64,000 nucleotides of DNA from CAWGXZ01 sp963826695 (GTDB lineage Bacteria; Pseudomonadota; Gammaproteobacteria; Burkholderiales; Burkholderiaceae_C), in the NCBI GenBank assembly GCA_963826695.1, contig CAWGXZ010000005.1, positions 62,001 to 126,000 on the forward strand. Reading direction: 5' to 3'. Made by a program: the position numbers and the translations under genes. Of this stretch, positions 1 through 8,226 are shown one piece after another. The first letter of the stretch is position 1. Every line of letters starts with the position of its first letter. Under the pieces are notes generated by a model. That model searched no databases and was not told where the DNA came from. It saw nothing but the letters and a program-made list of their open reading frames with translations.

Positions 1-887
1 TCGGTCACCTGCAGCAGGCACAGGCGCCGGTCCCATTCGACGGCAGCTTCGCAGGCGCGTTGGGCCTCGTCACGCAGCGGTTGCAGCGGCATGCGGTAGT
101 CGACCCGCAGCATCACCGTGCCGATGATCTGCGAGCTGGCACGGGTCCAGTTCTGGAACGGGTTCTCGATGAACCACTGCAGCGGAATGATCAGCCGGCG
201 CTCGTCCCAGATCTTCAGCACCACATAGGTCATGGTGATTTCCTCGACGCGGCCCCACTCGCCTTCGACGATCAGCACGTCGTCGATGCGAAAGGGCTGC
301 GCAAGGGCGATCTGCAGGCCCGAAATGATGTTGCTGAACACCGGACGCGCGGCAATGCCGGCGACGATGCCCGCCACGCCCGCCGACGCCAGCAGGCTCG
401 CGCCGACCTGGCGCGCTCCGGGGAAGGTCATCAGCATCATCGCGATGCCGATCAGGACGACGACCACCATCGCACTGCGCGTCAGCAGCCGGGTCATCGT
501 CTGCAGCCGGCGCGCCGCGAGGTTGTCGGCGACATCGGTCGGGTGGCGCAGCGCCACCCCGTCGGCAACGCCGGCGAGTGCGCGCACCGCCAGCCAGGTC
601 AGCGCAGCGATCAGCAACAGCGCATTCAGCTGCCGCACGCTGCCGATGCGCCATACATCGTCGCCGGCCGCTTGCCAGACGGCCTGCAGGGCGATCAGCG
701 GCAGCGCCGCATTGCCCGGCGCACTGCAACGAAGCGTCACCACGCGCAGGATCGGGAAGCGGTGGGTCAGCCGCAGCAGCAGCGCATGCACCAGCCGCTT
801 GGCGATCAGGGCGCCGACGACAGCAACGGCGGCGATGCCCGCCAGGGCGATCCAGGGATCGGATTTCAGGAGTTGTTCGAAGTTCAT
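1..887 (-). CDS. Mechanosensitive channel, MscS family (C-terminus cut by window edge)
   Basis: Small-conductance mechanosensitive channel of the inner membrane, which opens under membrane tension to release osmolytes. The frame starts at ATG 887 and runs off the window at base 1, giving about 295 codons without a stop. The N-terminus has a hydrophobic helix (WIALAGIAAVAVVGALIA), and further membrane segments follow. The MscS pore and beta-domain signature is clear: a Gly/Ala-rich helix (SAGVAGIVAGIAARP), then NIISG, QPFRIDD, GRVEEI and a PLQWFIENPFQNWT-like stretch. Family assignment is firm; the subtype is not, because the end is missing. It lies 40 bp beyond the stop of the upstream methyltransferase gene on the same strand. 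Confidence 0.9.
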   Translation of the reverse strand, partial: MNFEQLLKSDPWIALAGIAAVAVVGALIAKRLVHALLLRLTHRFPILRVVTLRCSAPGNAALPLIALQAVWQAAGDDVWRIGSVRQLNALLLIAALTWLAVRALAGVADGVALRHPTDVADNLAARRLQTMTRLLTRSAMVVVVLIGIAMMLMTFPGARQVGASLLASAGVAGIVAGIAARPVFSNIISGLQIALAQPFRIDDVLIVEGEWGRVEEITMTYVVLKIWDERRLIIPLQWFIENPFQNWTRASSQIIGTVMLRVDYRMPLQPLRDEAQRACEAAVEWDRRLCLLQVT

Positions 888-927
888 GGGGATGGGGCGG
901 GACCGGGCCGGCGGCCGGGAAAGCGGA

Positions 928-2277
928 TCAGCCGGGGCGGCTCGCAGGTTCCGCGCCGCACCCGCCGGCGAGCAGCGCCTCGAGCCGCTGGCTGCGGATG
1001 CCGTAGAAGGCCTTGATGGCCGCGACCTGCGCCAGCGCGGCCTCGCGCCCGGCCTCGCGCCCGGCGTTATCTGGCCGGCGCACCGCCAGGATCATCTTGT
1101 TCTTCTGCGTGTGCTCGAGCGAGACGAACTCGAACACCTGCGTTTCGTAGCCATGTGCTTCGAGCAGCAGCGCACGCAAGCTGTCGGTCACCATTTCGGC
1201 CTGCTGGCCGAGGTGGATGCCGTGCTGCAGCATCGGGCGCAGCAGCTCGGGGCAGCACATCTGCGGCCGAACTTCCTTGTGGCAGCACGGCGAGCAGAGG
1301 ATCACCGCGGCACCGCCGCGCACCCCGTGGTGGATCGCATGGTCGGTCGCGGTGTCGCAGGCGTGCAGCGCGATCATCACCTCGTGCGGCGCCGGCGCGA
1401 CGCTGCCGACATCGCCATGTGAGAAACGCAGTCCGTCGAGTCCGAGCCGCCGCGCCGCGCCTTCGCAAAGCGTCACCAGGTCGTCGCGCAGCTCGATGCC
1501 GGTGACCTCGGCATGGCGCGCCGGCGAGCGGGCGAGGAAATCGTGCACCGCGAAGGTGAGGTAGCCCTTGCCCGAGCCGAAGTCGAGCACGCGCACCTGC
1601 GGCGCGTCGGCCAGCCCGGCGGTGTCGATCGCATGGGAAAAAATCTCGACGAAGCGGTTGATCTGCTTCCACTTGCGCGCCATCGACGGCACCAGCCGCT
1701 GCCCGGCGTCGGTGACGCCGAGCGCCTGGAGGAAGGGTCGGCAGATGTCGATCGGCCGCTGCTTGATGCGGTCGTGGCCTTCGGCCGGCGCATTGCCGTC
1801 GGCTGCAGTGCGGTCGGCGGCGGTGCTGCCACCCGGCGCCATGCCGTTCGCCGCTTCGTCGGCAACGGGCAGGCGGCCGCGGCGCAGCAACGGCTTGCCC
1901 TTGCGGCTGAGCGACCACTGGATGTCCTCGCGCGTCGTCAGCAGATGCGCATGGCCGAAGCCGGCGTCGAGCAGCTCACCGGCAAACGCGAGCGCTTGCG
2001 CCGCGGGAAGGTTCTTCGTGACGTCGCGCCGCAGGTGGTGCAGCACGAAGCAGAGGTGGGGTTCGCCCCGCAGCACGACCCGCCGCACGTTCACCCGCTG
2101 CGGCGGGTCGTCGCCGCCCGCTGGGGGCCGGCCGATCGCCAGCCGCACGAAGCTGCCGTCGGCAAGGCTCGCCGCCAGCGTGTCGAGGAAGCGCTGCGTC
2201 TGCGGCTGCCGCGTTTCCGGCGCGCCTTGCAGGGCCGCTGCGGGGCCGGGCCCCGCACCCGTCGAATCGCCGCTCAC
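928..2277 (-). CDS. SAM-dependent methyltransferase, Methyltransf_32 type
   Basis: Predicted S-adenosylmethionine-dependent methyltransferase of unknown substrate. The SAM-binding motif VLDFGSGKGYLTFAVHDFL sits mid-protein, followed by an acidic IELRDD, a HACDTATDHAI motif and the Cys-rich CSPCCHKEV typical of the Methyltransf_32 (METTL25-like) group. The N-terminal half is variable and rich in Ala/Pro. Two starts are possible: ATG 2307, which would overlap the upstream DUF445 gene by 26 bp, or GTG 2277, four bases after that gene's stop and preceded by GGGAT. I prefer GTG 2277 (449 residues). It is probably co-transcribed with the DUF445 gene. Nothing shows whether the target is RNA, protein or a small molecule. 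Confidence 0.8.
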   Translation of the reverse strand: MSGDSTGAGPGPAAALQGAPETRQPQTQRFLDTLAASLADGSFVRLAIGRPPAGGDDPPQRVNVRRVVLRGEPHLCFVLHHLRRDVTKNLPAAQALAFAGELLDAGFGHAHLLTTREDIQWSLSRKGKPLLRRGRLPVADEAANGMAPGGSTAADRTAADGNAPAEGHDRIKQRPIDICRPFLQALGVTDAGQRLVPSMARKWKQINRFVEIFSHAIDTAGLADAPQVRVLDFGSGKGYLTFAVHDFLARSPARHAEVTGIELRDDLVTLCEGAARRLGLDGLRFSHGDVGSVAPAPHEVMIALHACDTATDHAIHHGVRGGAAVILCSPCCHKEVRPQMCCPELLRPMLQHGIHLGQQAEMVTDSLRALLLEAHGYETQVFEFVSLEHTQKNKMILAVRRPDNAGREAGREAALAQVAAIKAFYGIRSQRLEALLAGGCGAEPASRPG

Positions 2278-2281
2278 GCGT

Positions 2282-3595
2282 TCATCCCAGCCACTGCGTC
2301 GCCGCATGGATCGCCAGGCCGATCAGCCCGCCGACCAGCGTGCCGTTGATGCGCACGAACTGCAGGTCGCGGCCGATGTTGCGCTCCAGCTCGTCGGTCA
2401 GCTCGGCGGTATCCCAGTCGTCGACACGGGCGACGATGTAGGCGCGGATGTCCTCGCGATAGCGCTCGATCCAGCGTGGCGCGGCCTCGAGCAGCTGCGC
2501 ATCGATCCACTGCTGCATCGGTGGATCGTCCTGCAGCTTCTCGCCGAGCGCGCGGGCGGCTTCGGCCAGCCGGTTGCGGATCTGCGAGTCGCTGCCCGCC
2601 AGGTCACGGCGCAGCCAGGCCTGGGCCTCGTCCCACAGGCCCTGGAGGTAGCCGTGCAGCTGGGGATGTTCGAGCAGCTCCTGCTGCAGCCGGCCGACGC
2701 GCTCGCGCAGCGCCGGGTCGTTCTTCAGCCGTTCGACGAAGTCGTGCATGAAGCTGTCGAAACGCAGCCGCAGCGGATGCGCCTCGTCCTCGCCGAGTTC
2801 GGCAACCAGCCGCCCGAAGCCGGCAATCAGCCGCTCGGTCGCCAGCTTGGCGGCAAGCTGGCTCAAGCCCACGTAGCGCAGCAGCTTCAGGTCGTCGGCA
2901 ATGATGCCGGCGATTTTTTCCTGCACTTCCTCGTCCTCGAGCAGCTGCCCGAGCTGGCGCAGCGCCTCGTCGAGCAGCGCCTGGTGGCGCCGATCGGCGG
3001 TCAGCGTGTCGAGCAGCCGGCCGGCGAGCAGCGACAGGTCGGCCTGGGCCAGCCGCGCCAGCAGCGCCCGCCGGATGAAGCCGCGCACCCGCTCGTCGTC
3101 GAGGATGCCGAGCGCATAGCCGAGTGCGGCCGTCACATGGCCGGCGAGCTTCGCCGCGCGCGCCGGGTCGGCCAGCCAGCCCGCCAGCCGCGCGCCGGCA
3201 CCGAAGCGTCGCAGCTTGTCCAGCACCTGGTCGGTCGCCAGGAAGTTGCCGACGATGAAGCCTGCCAGGTTGCGGCCGATCCGCGACTTGTTCGACGGCA
3301 CGATCGCCGTGTGCGGTATCGGCAGGCCGAGCGGCCTGCGAAACAGCGCCACCACGGCGAACCAGTCGGCCATCGCGCCGATCACTGCCGCCTCGCTGAA
3401 GGCGGCGATATAGCCCCACGCCGGATGTGCGTCGTGCATCACGCGGGCGACGATGAACAGCGCTGCCGCGCCGAGCAGCAGTGCCAGGGCGATGGCCTTC
3501 ATCCGCGCCGGGCCCTCGCGGTCGGCCACGGCCGTCGTCCGGTCGAGGCGCTGGGGCGAATCGGGCCTCGGGGCGGGCGGAGAAGCAGAGGACAT
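2282..3595 (-). CDS. DUF445 family inner-membrane protein (YjiN-like)
   Basis: Membrane protein of unknown function in the DUF445 family, about 437 residues. One N-terminal hydrophobic helix (IALALLLGAAALFIVARVM) is followed by the family signature AFSEAAVIGAMADWFAVVALFRRPLGLPIPHTAIVP. A long helical, charged region follows, and a final hydrophobic segment (LVGGLIGLAIH) closes the protein, the usual DUF445 layout. The start is placed at ATG 3595 (MSSASPP); the frame is open further upstream to 3643, but that extension is not family-like. The gene is divergent from queC across 276 bp. No specific role can be assigned. Confidence 0.85.
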   Translation of the reverse strand: MSSASPPAPRPDSPQRLDRTTAVADREGPARMKAIALALLLGAAALFIVARVMHDAHPAWGYIAAFSEAAVIGAMADWFAVVALFRRPLGLPIPHTAIVPSNKSRIGRNLAGFIVGNFLATDQVLDKLRRFGAGARLAGWLADPARAAKLAGHVTAALGYALGILDDERVRGFIRRALLARLAQADLSLLAGRLLDTLTADRRHQALLDEALRQLGQLLEDEEVQEKIAGIIADDLKLLRYVGLSQLAAKLATERLIAGFGRLVAELGEDEAHPLRLRFDSFMHDFVERLKNDPALRERVGRLQQELLEHPQLHGYLQGLWDEAQAWLRRDLAGSDSQIRNRLAEAARALGEKLQDDPPMQQWIDAQLLEAAPRWIERYREDIRAYIVARVDDWDTAELTDELERNIGRDLQFVRINGTLVGGLIGLAIHAATQWLG

Positions 3596-3871
3596 CGCGG
3601 GTTGGGTTGGGTCAGTGGACAGCACCGCAATGCGCAAGGCCATCGCAGGGCGGCCAGGGAACAGGCCGCATACCGCCTAAAATCCGCGCCCCTCGCAGGC
3701 TTGCAGCGCGGCTGGTTGCCGGTTCGGGCTGCGCAGCCGACTTCGCGCAACAAGCCGGTGCCGTCCCGTCCGCGCGGTGCGGCGCATTATCGGCGAGCCG
3801 ATTCGGCGTCCCCGCTGGCATCGTCTGCATTCCTGCCAACCCTGTTCCCTCAACGCCGCTTGCCCGAGCCC

Positions 3872-4576
3872 ATGAAACCGCGTGCACTGGTCCTTTTCTC
3901 CGGCGGCCAGGATTCGACCACCTGCCTGGCGTGGGCGCTTTCGCGCTATGAGCACGTTGAGACCATCGGCTTCGACTACCGCCAGCGGCACCGCGTCGAG
4001 CTCGACTGCCGCGGGCCGATCCTCGCCGGCCTGCGCAGCGGCTTCCCGCAGTGGGCCGGCCGGCTGGGCGACGACCACCTGGTCGACCTCGGTGTGCTCG
4101 GCCAGCTCAGCGAGACGGCGCTGACGCGATCGAAGGCGATCGAGTTCGAGGCCGGAGGGCTGCCGAACACCTTCGTGCCCGGGCGCAACCTGCTGTTCTT
4201 CATGCTGGCGGCGGCGCTCGCCTACCGGCGCGAGCTGCCGGTGCTGGTCGGCGGCATGTGCGAAACCGACTATTCCGGCTACCCGGACTGCCGCGACAAC
4301 ACGCTGCAGGCATTGCAGGTGGCGCTGAGCCTCGGGCTCGACCAGCCGCTTTCGATCGAGACGCCGCTGATGTGGCTCGACAAGGCCGCCACCTGGCAGC
4401 TGGCGCAGGCGCTCGGCGGCACGCCGCTGGTCGAGCTGATCCGCGAAGCGACGCACAGCTGCTACCTCGGCGACCACGCCACCGCGCATGACTGGGGCTA
4501 CGGCTGCGGCGCGTGTCCGGCGTGCGAACTGCGCAGCCGCGGCCACGCCGAGTACACCGGCAGGGCCGCACCATGA
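3872..4576 (+). CDS. queC: 7-cyano-7-deazaguanine synthase QueC
   Basis: Converts 7-carboxy-7-deazaguanine to preQ0 with ATP and ammonia, the last step of the shared queuosine/7-deazapurine pathway. The 234-residue protein opens with the PP-loop ATPase motif LFSGGQDSTTCLAW. It contains the family block FVPGRNLLFF and the GGMCETDYSGYPDCR loop, and ends with four zinc-ligand cysteines (HSCYLGD then YGCGACPAC). Start ATG 3872 gives the family's normal N-terminus; the same frame is open far upstream but that part is antisense to DUF445. Its stop overlaps the queE start (ATGA). A weak TAAAAT -10-like box lies at 3678-3683 with no convincing -35. Confidence 0.96.
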   Translation: MKPRALVLFSGGQDSTTCLAWALSRYEHVETIGFDYRQRHRVELDCRGPILAGLRSGFPQWAGRLGDDHLVDLGVLGQLSETALTRSKAIEFEAGGLPNTFVPGRNLLFFMLAAALAYRRELPVLVGGMCETDYSGYPDCRDNTLQALQVALSLGLDQPLSIETPLMWLDKAATWQLAQALGGTPLVELIREATHSCYLGDHATAHDWGYGCGACPACELRSRGHAEYTGRAAP

Positions 4577-5208
4577 GCTACGCCGTCAAGGAAATCTTCT
4601 ACACATTGCAGGGCGAGGGCGCCAACGCCGGCCGGCCGGCGGTGTTCTGCCGCTTTGCCGGCTGCAACCTGTGGAGCGGGCGCGAGGAGGACCGGGCCGG
4701 CGCCGTCTGCCGCTTCTGCGACACCGACTTCGTCGGCACCGACGGCGACGGCGGCGGCAAGTTCAGGCATGCCGCCGATCTTGCCGGCGCGATCGAGGCG
4801 CAGTGGCCGCCGCGCCACCGCGAGCGTCGCTTCGTCGTGCTGACCGGCGGCGAGCCGCTGCTGCAGGTGGACGTGCCGCTGATCGACGCGCTGCACGAGC
4901 GCGGCTTTCGCATCGCGGTGGAGAGCAACGGCACCATCGAGCCGCCGCCGGGCATCGACTGGCTTTGCATCAGCCCGAAGGCTGGCGCGCCGCTGGTGGT
5001 GCGCGGCGGCCAGGAGCTGAAGCTGGTCTTTCCGCAGCCGAAGCTCGACCCGCAGCAGTTCGAAGGTCTGGCCTTCGAAAACTTCTACCTGCAGCCGATG
5101 GACAGCCCGGCGGCGCGCGAGAACACCGCCGGCGCGGTCGCCTACTGCCAGCAGCATCCGCAGTGGACGCTCAGCCTGCAGACGCACAAGCTGATCGGCA
5201 TCCGGTGA
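4573..5208 (+). CDS. queE: 7-carboxy-7-deazaguanine synthase QueE (CX14CX2C type)
   Basis: Radical-SAM enzyme that contracts 6-carboxy-tetrahydropterin to 7-carboxy-7-deazaguanine. The 211-residue protein begins VKEIFYTLQGEGANAGRPAVFCRF. The cluster-binding cysteines are in GCNLWSG and VCRFCDTDF: counting gives C-x14-C-x2-C rather than the canonical radical-SAM CX3CX2C. This variant is established for Burkholderia multivorans QueE, so the gene is not broken. The GGEPLLQ motif follows. Start ATG 4573 overlaps the queC stop, and its own stop overlaps the GTG start of queD (GTGA), so queC, queE and queD are translationally coupled. Confidence 0.96.
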   Translation: MSYAVKEIFYTLQGEGANAGRPAVFCRFAGCNLWSGREEDRAGAVCRFCDTDFVGTDGDGGGKFRHAADLAGAIEAQWPPRHRERRFVVLTGGEPLLQVDVPLIDALHERGFRIAVESNGTIEPPPGIDWLCISPKAGAPLVVRGGQELKLVFPQPKLDPQQFEGLAFENFYLQPMDSPAARENTAGAVAYCQQHPQWTLSLQTHKLIGIR

Positions 5209-5567
5209 AATACGAGCTCAGCCAGACCTTCTATTTCGAGGCGGCGCACACGCTGCAGCGGCAGATCGACGCCGACAGCAGCCGGCGCATCCATGGGCAC
5301 ACCTACCTGGCCGAAGTCACGGTCGAAGGCCAGCCGGACCCCATCTCGGGAATGCTGATCGACCTCGGCTTTTTCCGCCGCGAAATCGAGCGCCTGCGCG
5401 ATCGGCTCGACCACCGGCTGCTCGACGAGGTGCCCGGGCTCGGGCCGGTGACGCTGGAGAACCTCTGCCGGTTCATCCACGAAGCGCTGGGCGAGAGCGT
5501 GCCGGGCATCGTTCGGGTGTCGGTCGGAAGGCAGGCGAGCGGGGACCGGTGCACGTTGAGCGGTTGA
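5205..5567 (+). CDS. queD: 6-carboxy-5,6,7,8-tetrahydropterin synthase-like QueD, catalytic Cys position is Ser
   Basis: Member of the QueD/PTPS family (COG0720), which makes 6-carboxy-tetrahydropterin from dihydroneopterin triphosphate. It is 120 residues from GTG 5205, which overlaps the queE stop. Zinc ligands are H15 (FEAAH), H30 and H32 (HGHTY). LDHRLLDEVPG and TLENL match the family's Asp/His and Glu regions. E. coli QueD has Cys27 four residues before the first His of HGH (CxxxHGH); here that residue is Ser26 (SRRIHGH). The operon position argues strongly for QueD function, so this may be a lineage variant with another general base, or the activity may be altered. Identity of family 0.95, exact chemistry less sure. 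Confidence 0.88.
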   Translation: MKYELSQTFYFEAAHTLQRQIDADSSRRIHGHTYLAEVTVEGQPDPISGMLIDLGFFRREIERLRDRLDHRLLDEVPGLGPVTLENLCRFIHEALGESVPGIVRVSVGRQASGDRCTLSG

Positions 5568-5637
5568 CAGCCGCCAGCAGGGCAAGGTCCGTCGTGTTCG
5601 CCGCATTCAATAGGACTGCATCTTGCTGCCGGCGCGC

Positions 5638-6024
5638 ATGAATGCTCCGGGTCGACGCGACCGAAGTCGACGCCGTGTGCTCGTCGTCGACGACGACGAG
5701 GCCATGGCCGACGCCCTGGCGGCGTTGATCCGCAACGGCCTTCGATGACGAGGTTTACACCGCCTACGATGGTGCCGCCGCCATCGACCTGGCGTGCAGT
5801 TACCGGCCTGACATCGTGTTCATGGACTTGGCGATGCCGTTCGTGAGCGGCATGGAGGCGGCTGAAATCCTGGAACGCCTCTTCGGCAGGCGCCGGCCCA
5901 GGCGATTTCGATCAGCGGCTTGCCCTTCGAGCGTGCGACCATCCTGGCTGCGGGCTTCAGCGACCACTTTGCCAAGCCGGTCGAGATCGACCGGCTGCTG
6001 CGACTGCTTGGCGAGCCACGTTAG
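5638..6024 (+). pseudogene. Decayed CheY-like receiver domain gene, two frameshifts
   Basis: A single response-regulator receiver domain can be rebuilt across three frames. The first frame gives RRRVLVVDDDEAMADALAALIRNG and then hits TGA at 5746. One base later the frame reads DDEVYTAYDGAAAIDLA, followed by the phosphoacceptor strand PDIVFMDLAMPFVSGMEA. After about 5885 a two-base shift gives QAISISGLPFERATILAAGFSDHFAKPVEIDRLL and stops at TAG 6022. Extra bases are implied near 5740 (CC for C) and near 5880 (CTCT for CT). It would be a stand-alone receiver of about 127 residues. It could be a true pseudogene or a sequencing artefact; similar small insertions occur in other genes here. Confidence 0.75.
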
Positions 6025-6100
6025 CGGCGAAGCGGCGCGCTCCGGCGTTCGCGACGGCCATGCCTTTGCCAGAAAAGCGCGCCCCGAGCGGCGCGTTCCT

Positions 6101-6374
6101 GATAGGAGCCTGTCGGGCTTTGGGTCGGGCTCGCGCCGGGGCGAGTCGCAGTGCCAGACGAGGCGCCGGCGAAGCTGTGTGGCGGGCCCACCTGCGAGCC
6201 GGCAACGACGGATGGCGCTGCGAATCGCCCCGGCCCTCGGGTTGGGCCGGAAAAGGGACTGATCCGTCGTTGCAAATGCTCGCCGGGTGTCCAACCCGGC
6301 TGCGCTTTGCGCCTAAGCTGAGCCCCTTTTTCGGCCCAACGCGGGCCCGACCCATAGCCCGGCAGGCTCCTAGC
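6101..6374. repeat. 274-bp imperfect palindromic element with 35-bp terminal inverted repeats (MITE-like)
   Basis: The ends 6101-6135 and 6340-6374 are inverted copies matching at about 31 of 35 positions; each reads roughly TAGGAGCCTGYCGGGCTWTG from the outside in. A second inverted pair, 6203-6213 and 6262-6272 (CAACGACGGAT / ATCCGTCGTTG), shares the same centre near 6237.5. Further arms are 6240-6260 with 6320-6340, and a 7-bp hairpin at 6282-6300. No coding frame of note lies inside. It fills most of the 393 bp between the receiver pseudogene and the hydrolase gene and looks like a non-autonomous mobile element or structured intergenic repeat. No second copy is in the window. Confidence 0.7.
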
Positions 6375-6417
6375 TGGTGGTGGCTCCTGCCATCCCGCAC
6401 GACCCAGCCAGAAGCCC

Positions 6418-7206
6418 TCAGCCGGAAGTCGTATCGAGTATCAGCCGCACCGTCTCCTGCGGTCGATCCCACTGCGGGAAGTGCCCGCAGCCGTCGAACC
6501 AGTGCAGCCGCGCGTCGGGAAAGGCGCGCAGCGCGCGCTCGGCTTGCTGCGGGAAGCAGACCCGGTCACGGCGGCCCCAGCCGATCACCAGCGGCTGGGT
6601 GACCGAACCGCGCGGCGCGCCCTGCTGCGCGGCGCCGCAGGCCAGCTGGTCGAGCAGTTCGTCGAAGGAGGGCGAGTCGACATAGCTCAGCAGTTCGTCC
6701 TGCACGGCGGCGGCCGGCAGCGCCCAGGGCCGGGCCGAGAACTGCAGCAGCAAGGCGGTGCGGCCGGCGGGATGCGCGGCAAGCGCCTTCAACCACGGGC
6801 GCAGCAGGCGCAGCAGCCGGATCGACACCCCGATCGACTGGTGGAAGACGCTGCGCTCCCAGCCGCGCCAGAAGCCACCCGGATCGAGCGAGACCACCGC
6901 CCCGAGCACGCCGCCGCGGCGCGCGAGTTCGAGCACCAGCCGGGCACCCATCGAGCTGCCGACGGCATCGATGCCGAGCAGGCCTTCGGCGGCGAGGAAG
7001 CCGGTGACGGCGTCGGCAAGGGTGCGGATCGACACCTCCCCGGCCAGCGGCGGCGTGGCGCCGAAACCGGGCAGATCGACGGCGAGCACCTCGCGCTCCG
7101 CAGCCAGCGGGCCGATCACCGTCTGCCACGACGACGCCCGCCCGCCGAGCCCATGAACCAGCAGCAGCGGCTTGCCGCGGCCTTGGCGCAGGACGTTCAT
7201 CTTCAT
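6418..7206 (-). CDS. Alpha/beta hydrolase
   Basis: Serine hydrolase of the alpha/beta fold, 262 residues from ATG 7206. It shows the oxyanion segment LLLVHGLGGRASSW, the nucleophile elbow VGSSMGARL (GxSxG), an acid region at VIGWGRRDRVC and the catalytic His in DGCGHFPQWDRPQ. There is no signal peptide, so it is probably cytoplasmic. The substrate is unknown. Its ATG overlaps the TGA of the upstream ChaN-family gene (ATGA at 7206-7203), so the two are translationally coupled. The same frame is open further upstream, but that part is antisense-like and falls inside the ChaN gene. Confidence 0.85.
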   Translation of the reverse strand: MKMNVLRQGRGKPLLLVHGLGGRASSWQTVIGPLAAEREVLAVDLPGFGATPPLAGEVSIRTLADAVTGFLAAEGLLGIDAVGSSMGARLVLELARRGGVLGAVVSLDPGGFWRGWERSVFHQSIGVSIRLLRLLRPWLKALAAHPAGRTALLLQFSARPWALPAAAVQDELLSYVDSPSFDELLDQLACGAAQQGAPRGSVTQPLVIGWGRRDRVCFPQQAERALRAFPDARLHWFDGCGHFPQWDRPQETVRLILDTTSG

Positions 7207-8123
7207 CGCGGGGCGGCGGCGGGCGAACGCCTGAATGCCAGGCAGGGATCGGCGCGCGGCGGCGCCGGGGCGACCACCACGGCGTCGAAATCGTCGCTTT
7301 CCGCTGGCCCAACCTCGCTTTCGAGGAAGCCGACCGCCAGCCGCCGATCTCGCGGCAGCCCGTGAACGCGCGCGAGCCAGCGCGGCACGCCGATCTCGCG
7401 CACGTGGCCGTTGCCGGCGATGAGCACGGCGCCACGCCCCGCATGGGCAGCGAGCCGTTCGGCCATCAGCGCGTCGCGGGCAAACTGCGCACGGGCCATC
7501 CCGGGAAGCGCCTGCTTCGGCAGGGCGCCGCAGTGGCCGTCGTCGACTGCCTTTTCCTGCGCCGCCAGCCATGCGTCGGGGACCGCCTCGGCAAGCCCGA
7601 GCGCCGCAGCGCGCTCGGTGCCGAGCACCTCCGCATAACCCGCGCGAACCAGCCAGCTGGCCGTCTCGCGCGGCAGATTCGCAGCGACCAGCGGCAGGCG
7701 GTGTTCGAGTGCCAGGTCGACGAGCGGGCGGTAGAAGGGCCACTCCCAGCCCTCGCGCCCTGCCTGCTCGATCAGGTAGGCAGCGTCGCGCGGACGCTCG
7801 GCGCGGGCACGGTCGATCGTGGGCTGGCGGTCGACATCGAATTGCTCCATGGCGACCGCCGGGCGCCAGCCACGCCCGACGGCGCGCCGCAGCGCGGCAA
7901 GACGCAGGCGGTGGTGCTCGGCGTTGTCGTGCACTTCGCCGAGTAGAACGACCTGGTTTCCGTTCAACCGGCGTTCCCAGTCCCAAAGACTGTCACGCTG
8001 CGCAGTGGCAACACAGGCCGCGAGCGGCACGGTCAGCAGCGCCGCCGCGTGACGCAGCGTCCTGCGCCGCGTTTCGTCGACAGGGCAGGGTGCGAAGCGA
8101 TCCACCTGGGCAGACAAGTCCAT
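7203..8123 (-). CDS. ChaN-family lipoprotein (haem-binding uptake domain)
   Basis: Predicted outer- or inner-membrane lipoprotein of the ChaN/Cofac_haem_bdg family, 306 residues. An N-terminal RRR stretch leads a hydrophobic signal ending in the lipobox LAAC. The core begins NQVVLLGEVHDNAEHHRLRLAAL, followed by VAMEQFDVDRQP and, near the end, LIAGNGHVREIGVP, all hallmarks of this family. Campylobacter ChaN binds haem; the wider family is also related to Tiki-type metalloproteases, so the function here is open. Start ATG 8123 precedes the signal peptide; the frame is open upstream to 8453 but that overlaps the divergent permease. It is coupled to the downstream hydrolase. Confidence 0.85.
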   Translation of the reverse strand: MDLSAQVDRFAPCPVDETRRRTLRHAAALLTVPLAACVATAQRDSLWDWERRLNGNQVVLLGEVHDNAEHHRLRLAALRRAVGRGWRPAVAMEQFDVDRQPTIDRARAERPRDAAYLIEQAGREGWEWPFYRPLVDLALEHRLPLVAANLPRETASWLVRAGYAEVLGTERAAALGLAEAVPDAWLAAQEKAVDDGHCGALPKQALPGMARAQFARDALMAERLAAHAGRGAVLIAGNGHVREIGVPRWLARVHGLPRDRRLAVGFLESEVGPAESDDFDAVVVAPAPPRADPCLAFRRSPAAAPR

Positions 8124-8226
8124 TTTTGGTTCCGCGCGACCGGACGACGCCGGCCGACAATTCGGCCGCAGCGGCAAACGCCACGCCGGCAACGGCGCTC
8201 TCACCGACGGTTTCGAAGGAACACCC

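Noticed and set aside
1568..3871. Long open frame on the + strand upstream of queC
   Set aside because: It is antisense to the methyltransferase and DUF445 genes, has low-complexity Arg/Ala/Pro composition, and only the part from 3872 is QueC.
4573..5208. QueE thought broken because the radical-SAM CX3CX2C motif is missing
   Set aside because: The CX14CX2C arrangement is a known functional variant of QueE in Burkholderia, and the rest of the protein is intact.
5568..5637. tRNA or riboswitch near the que operon
   Set aside because: The 70-bp gap after queD shows no cloverleaf, and the queC leader shows no preQ1-type hairpin and A-rich tail.
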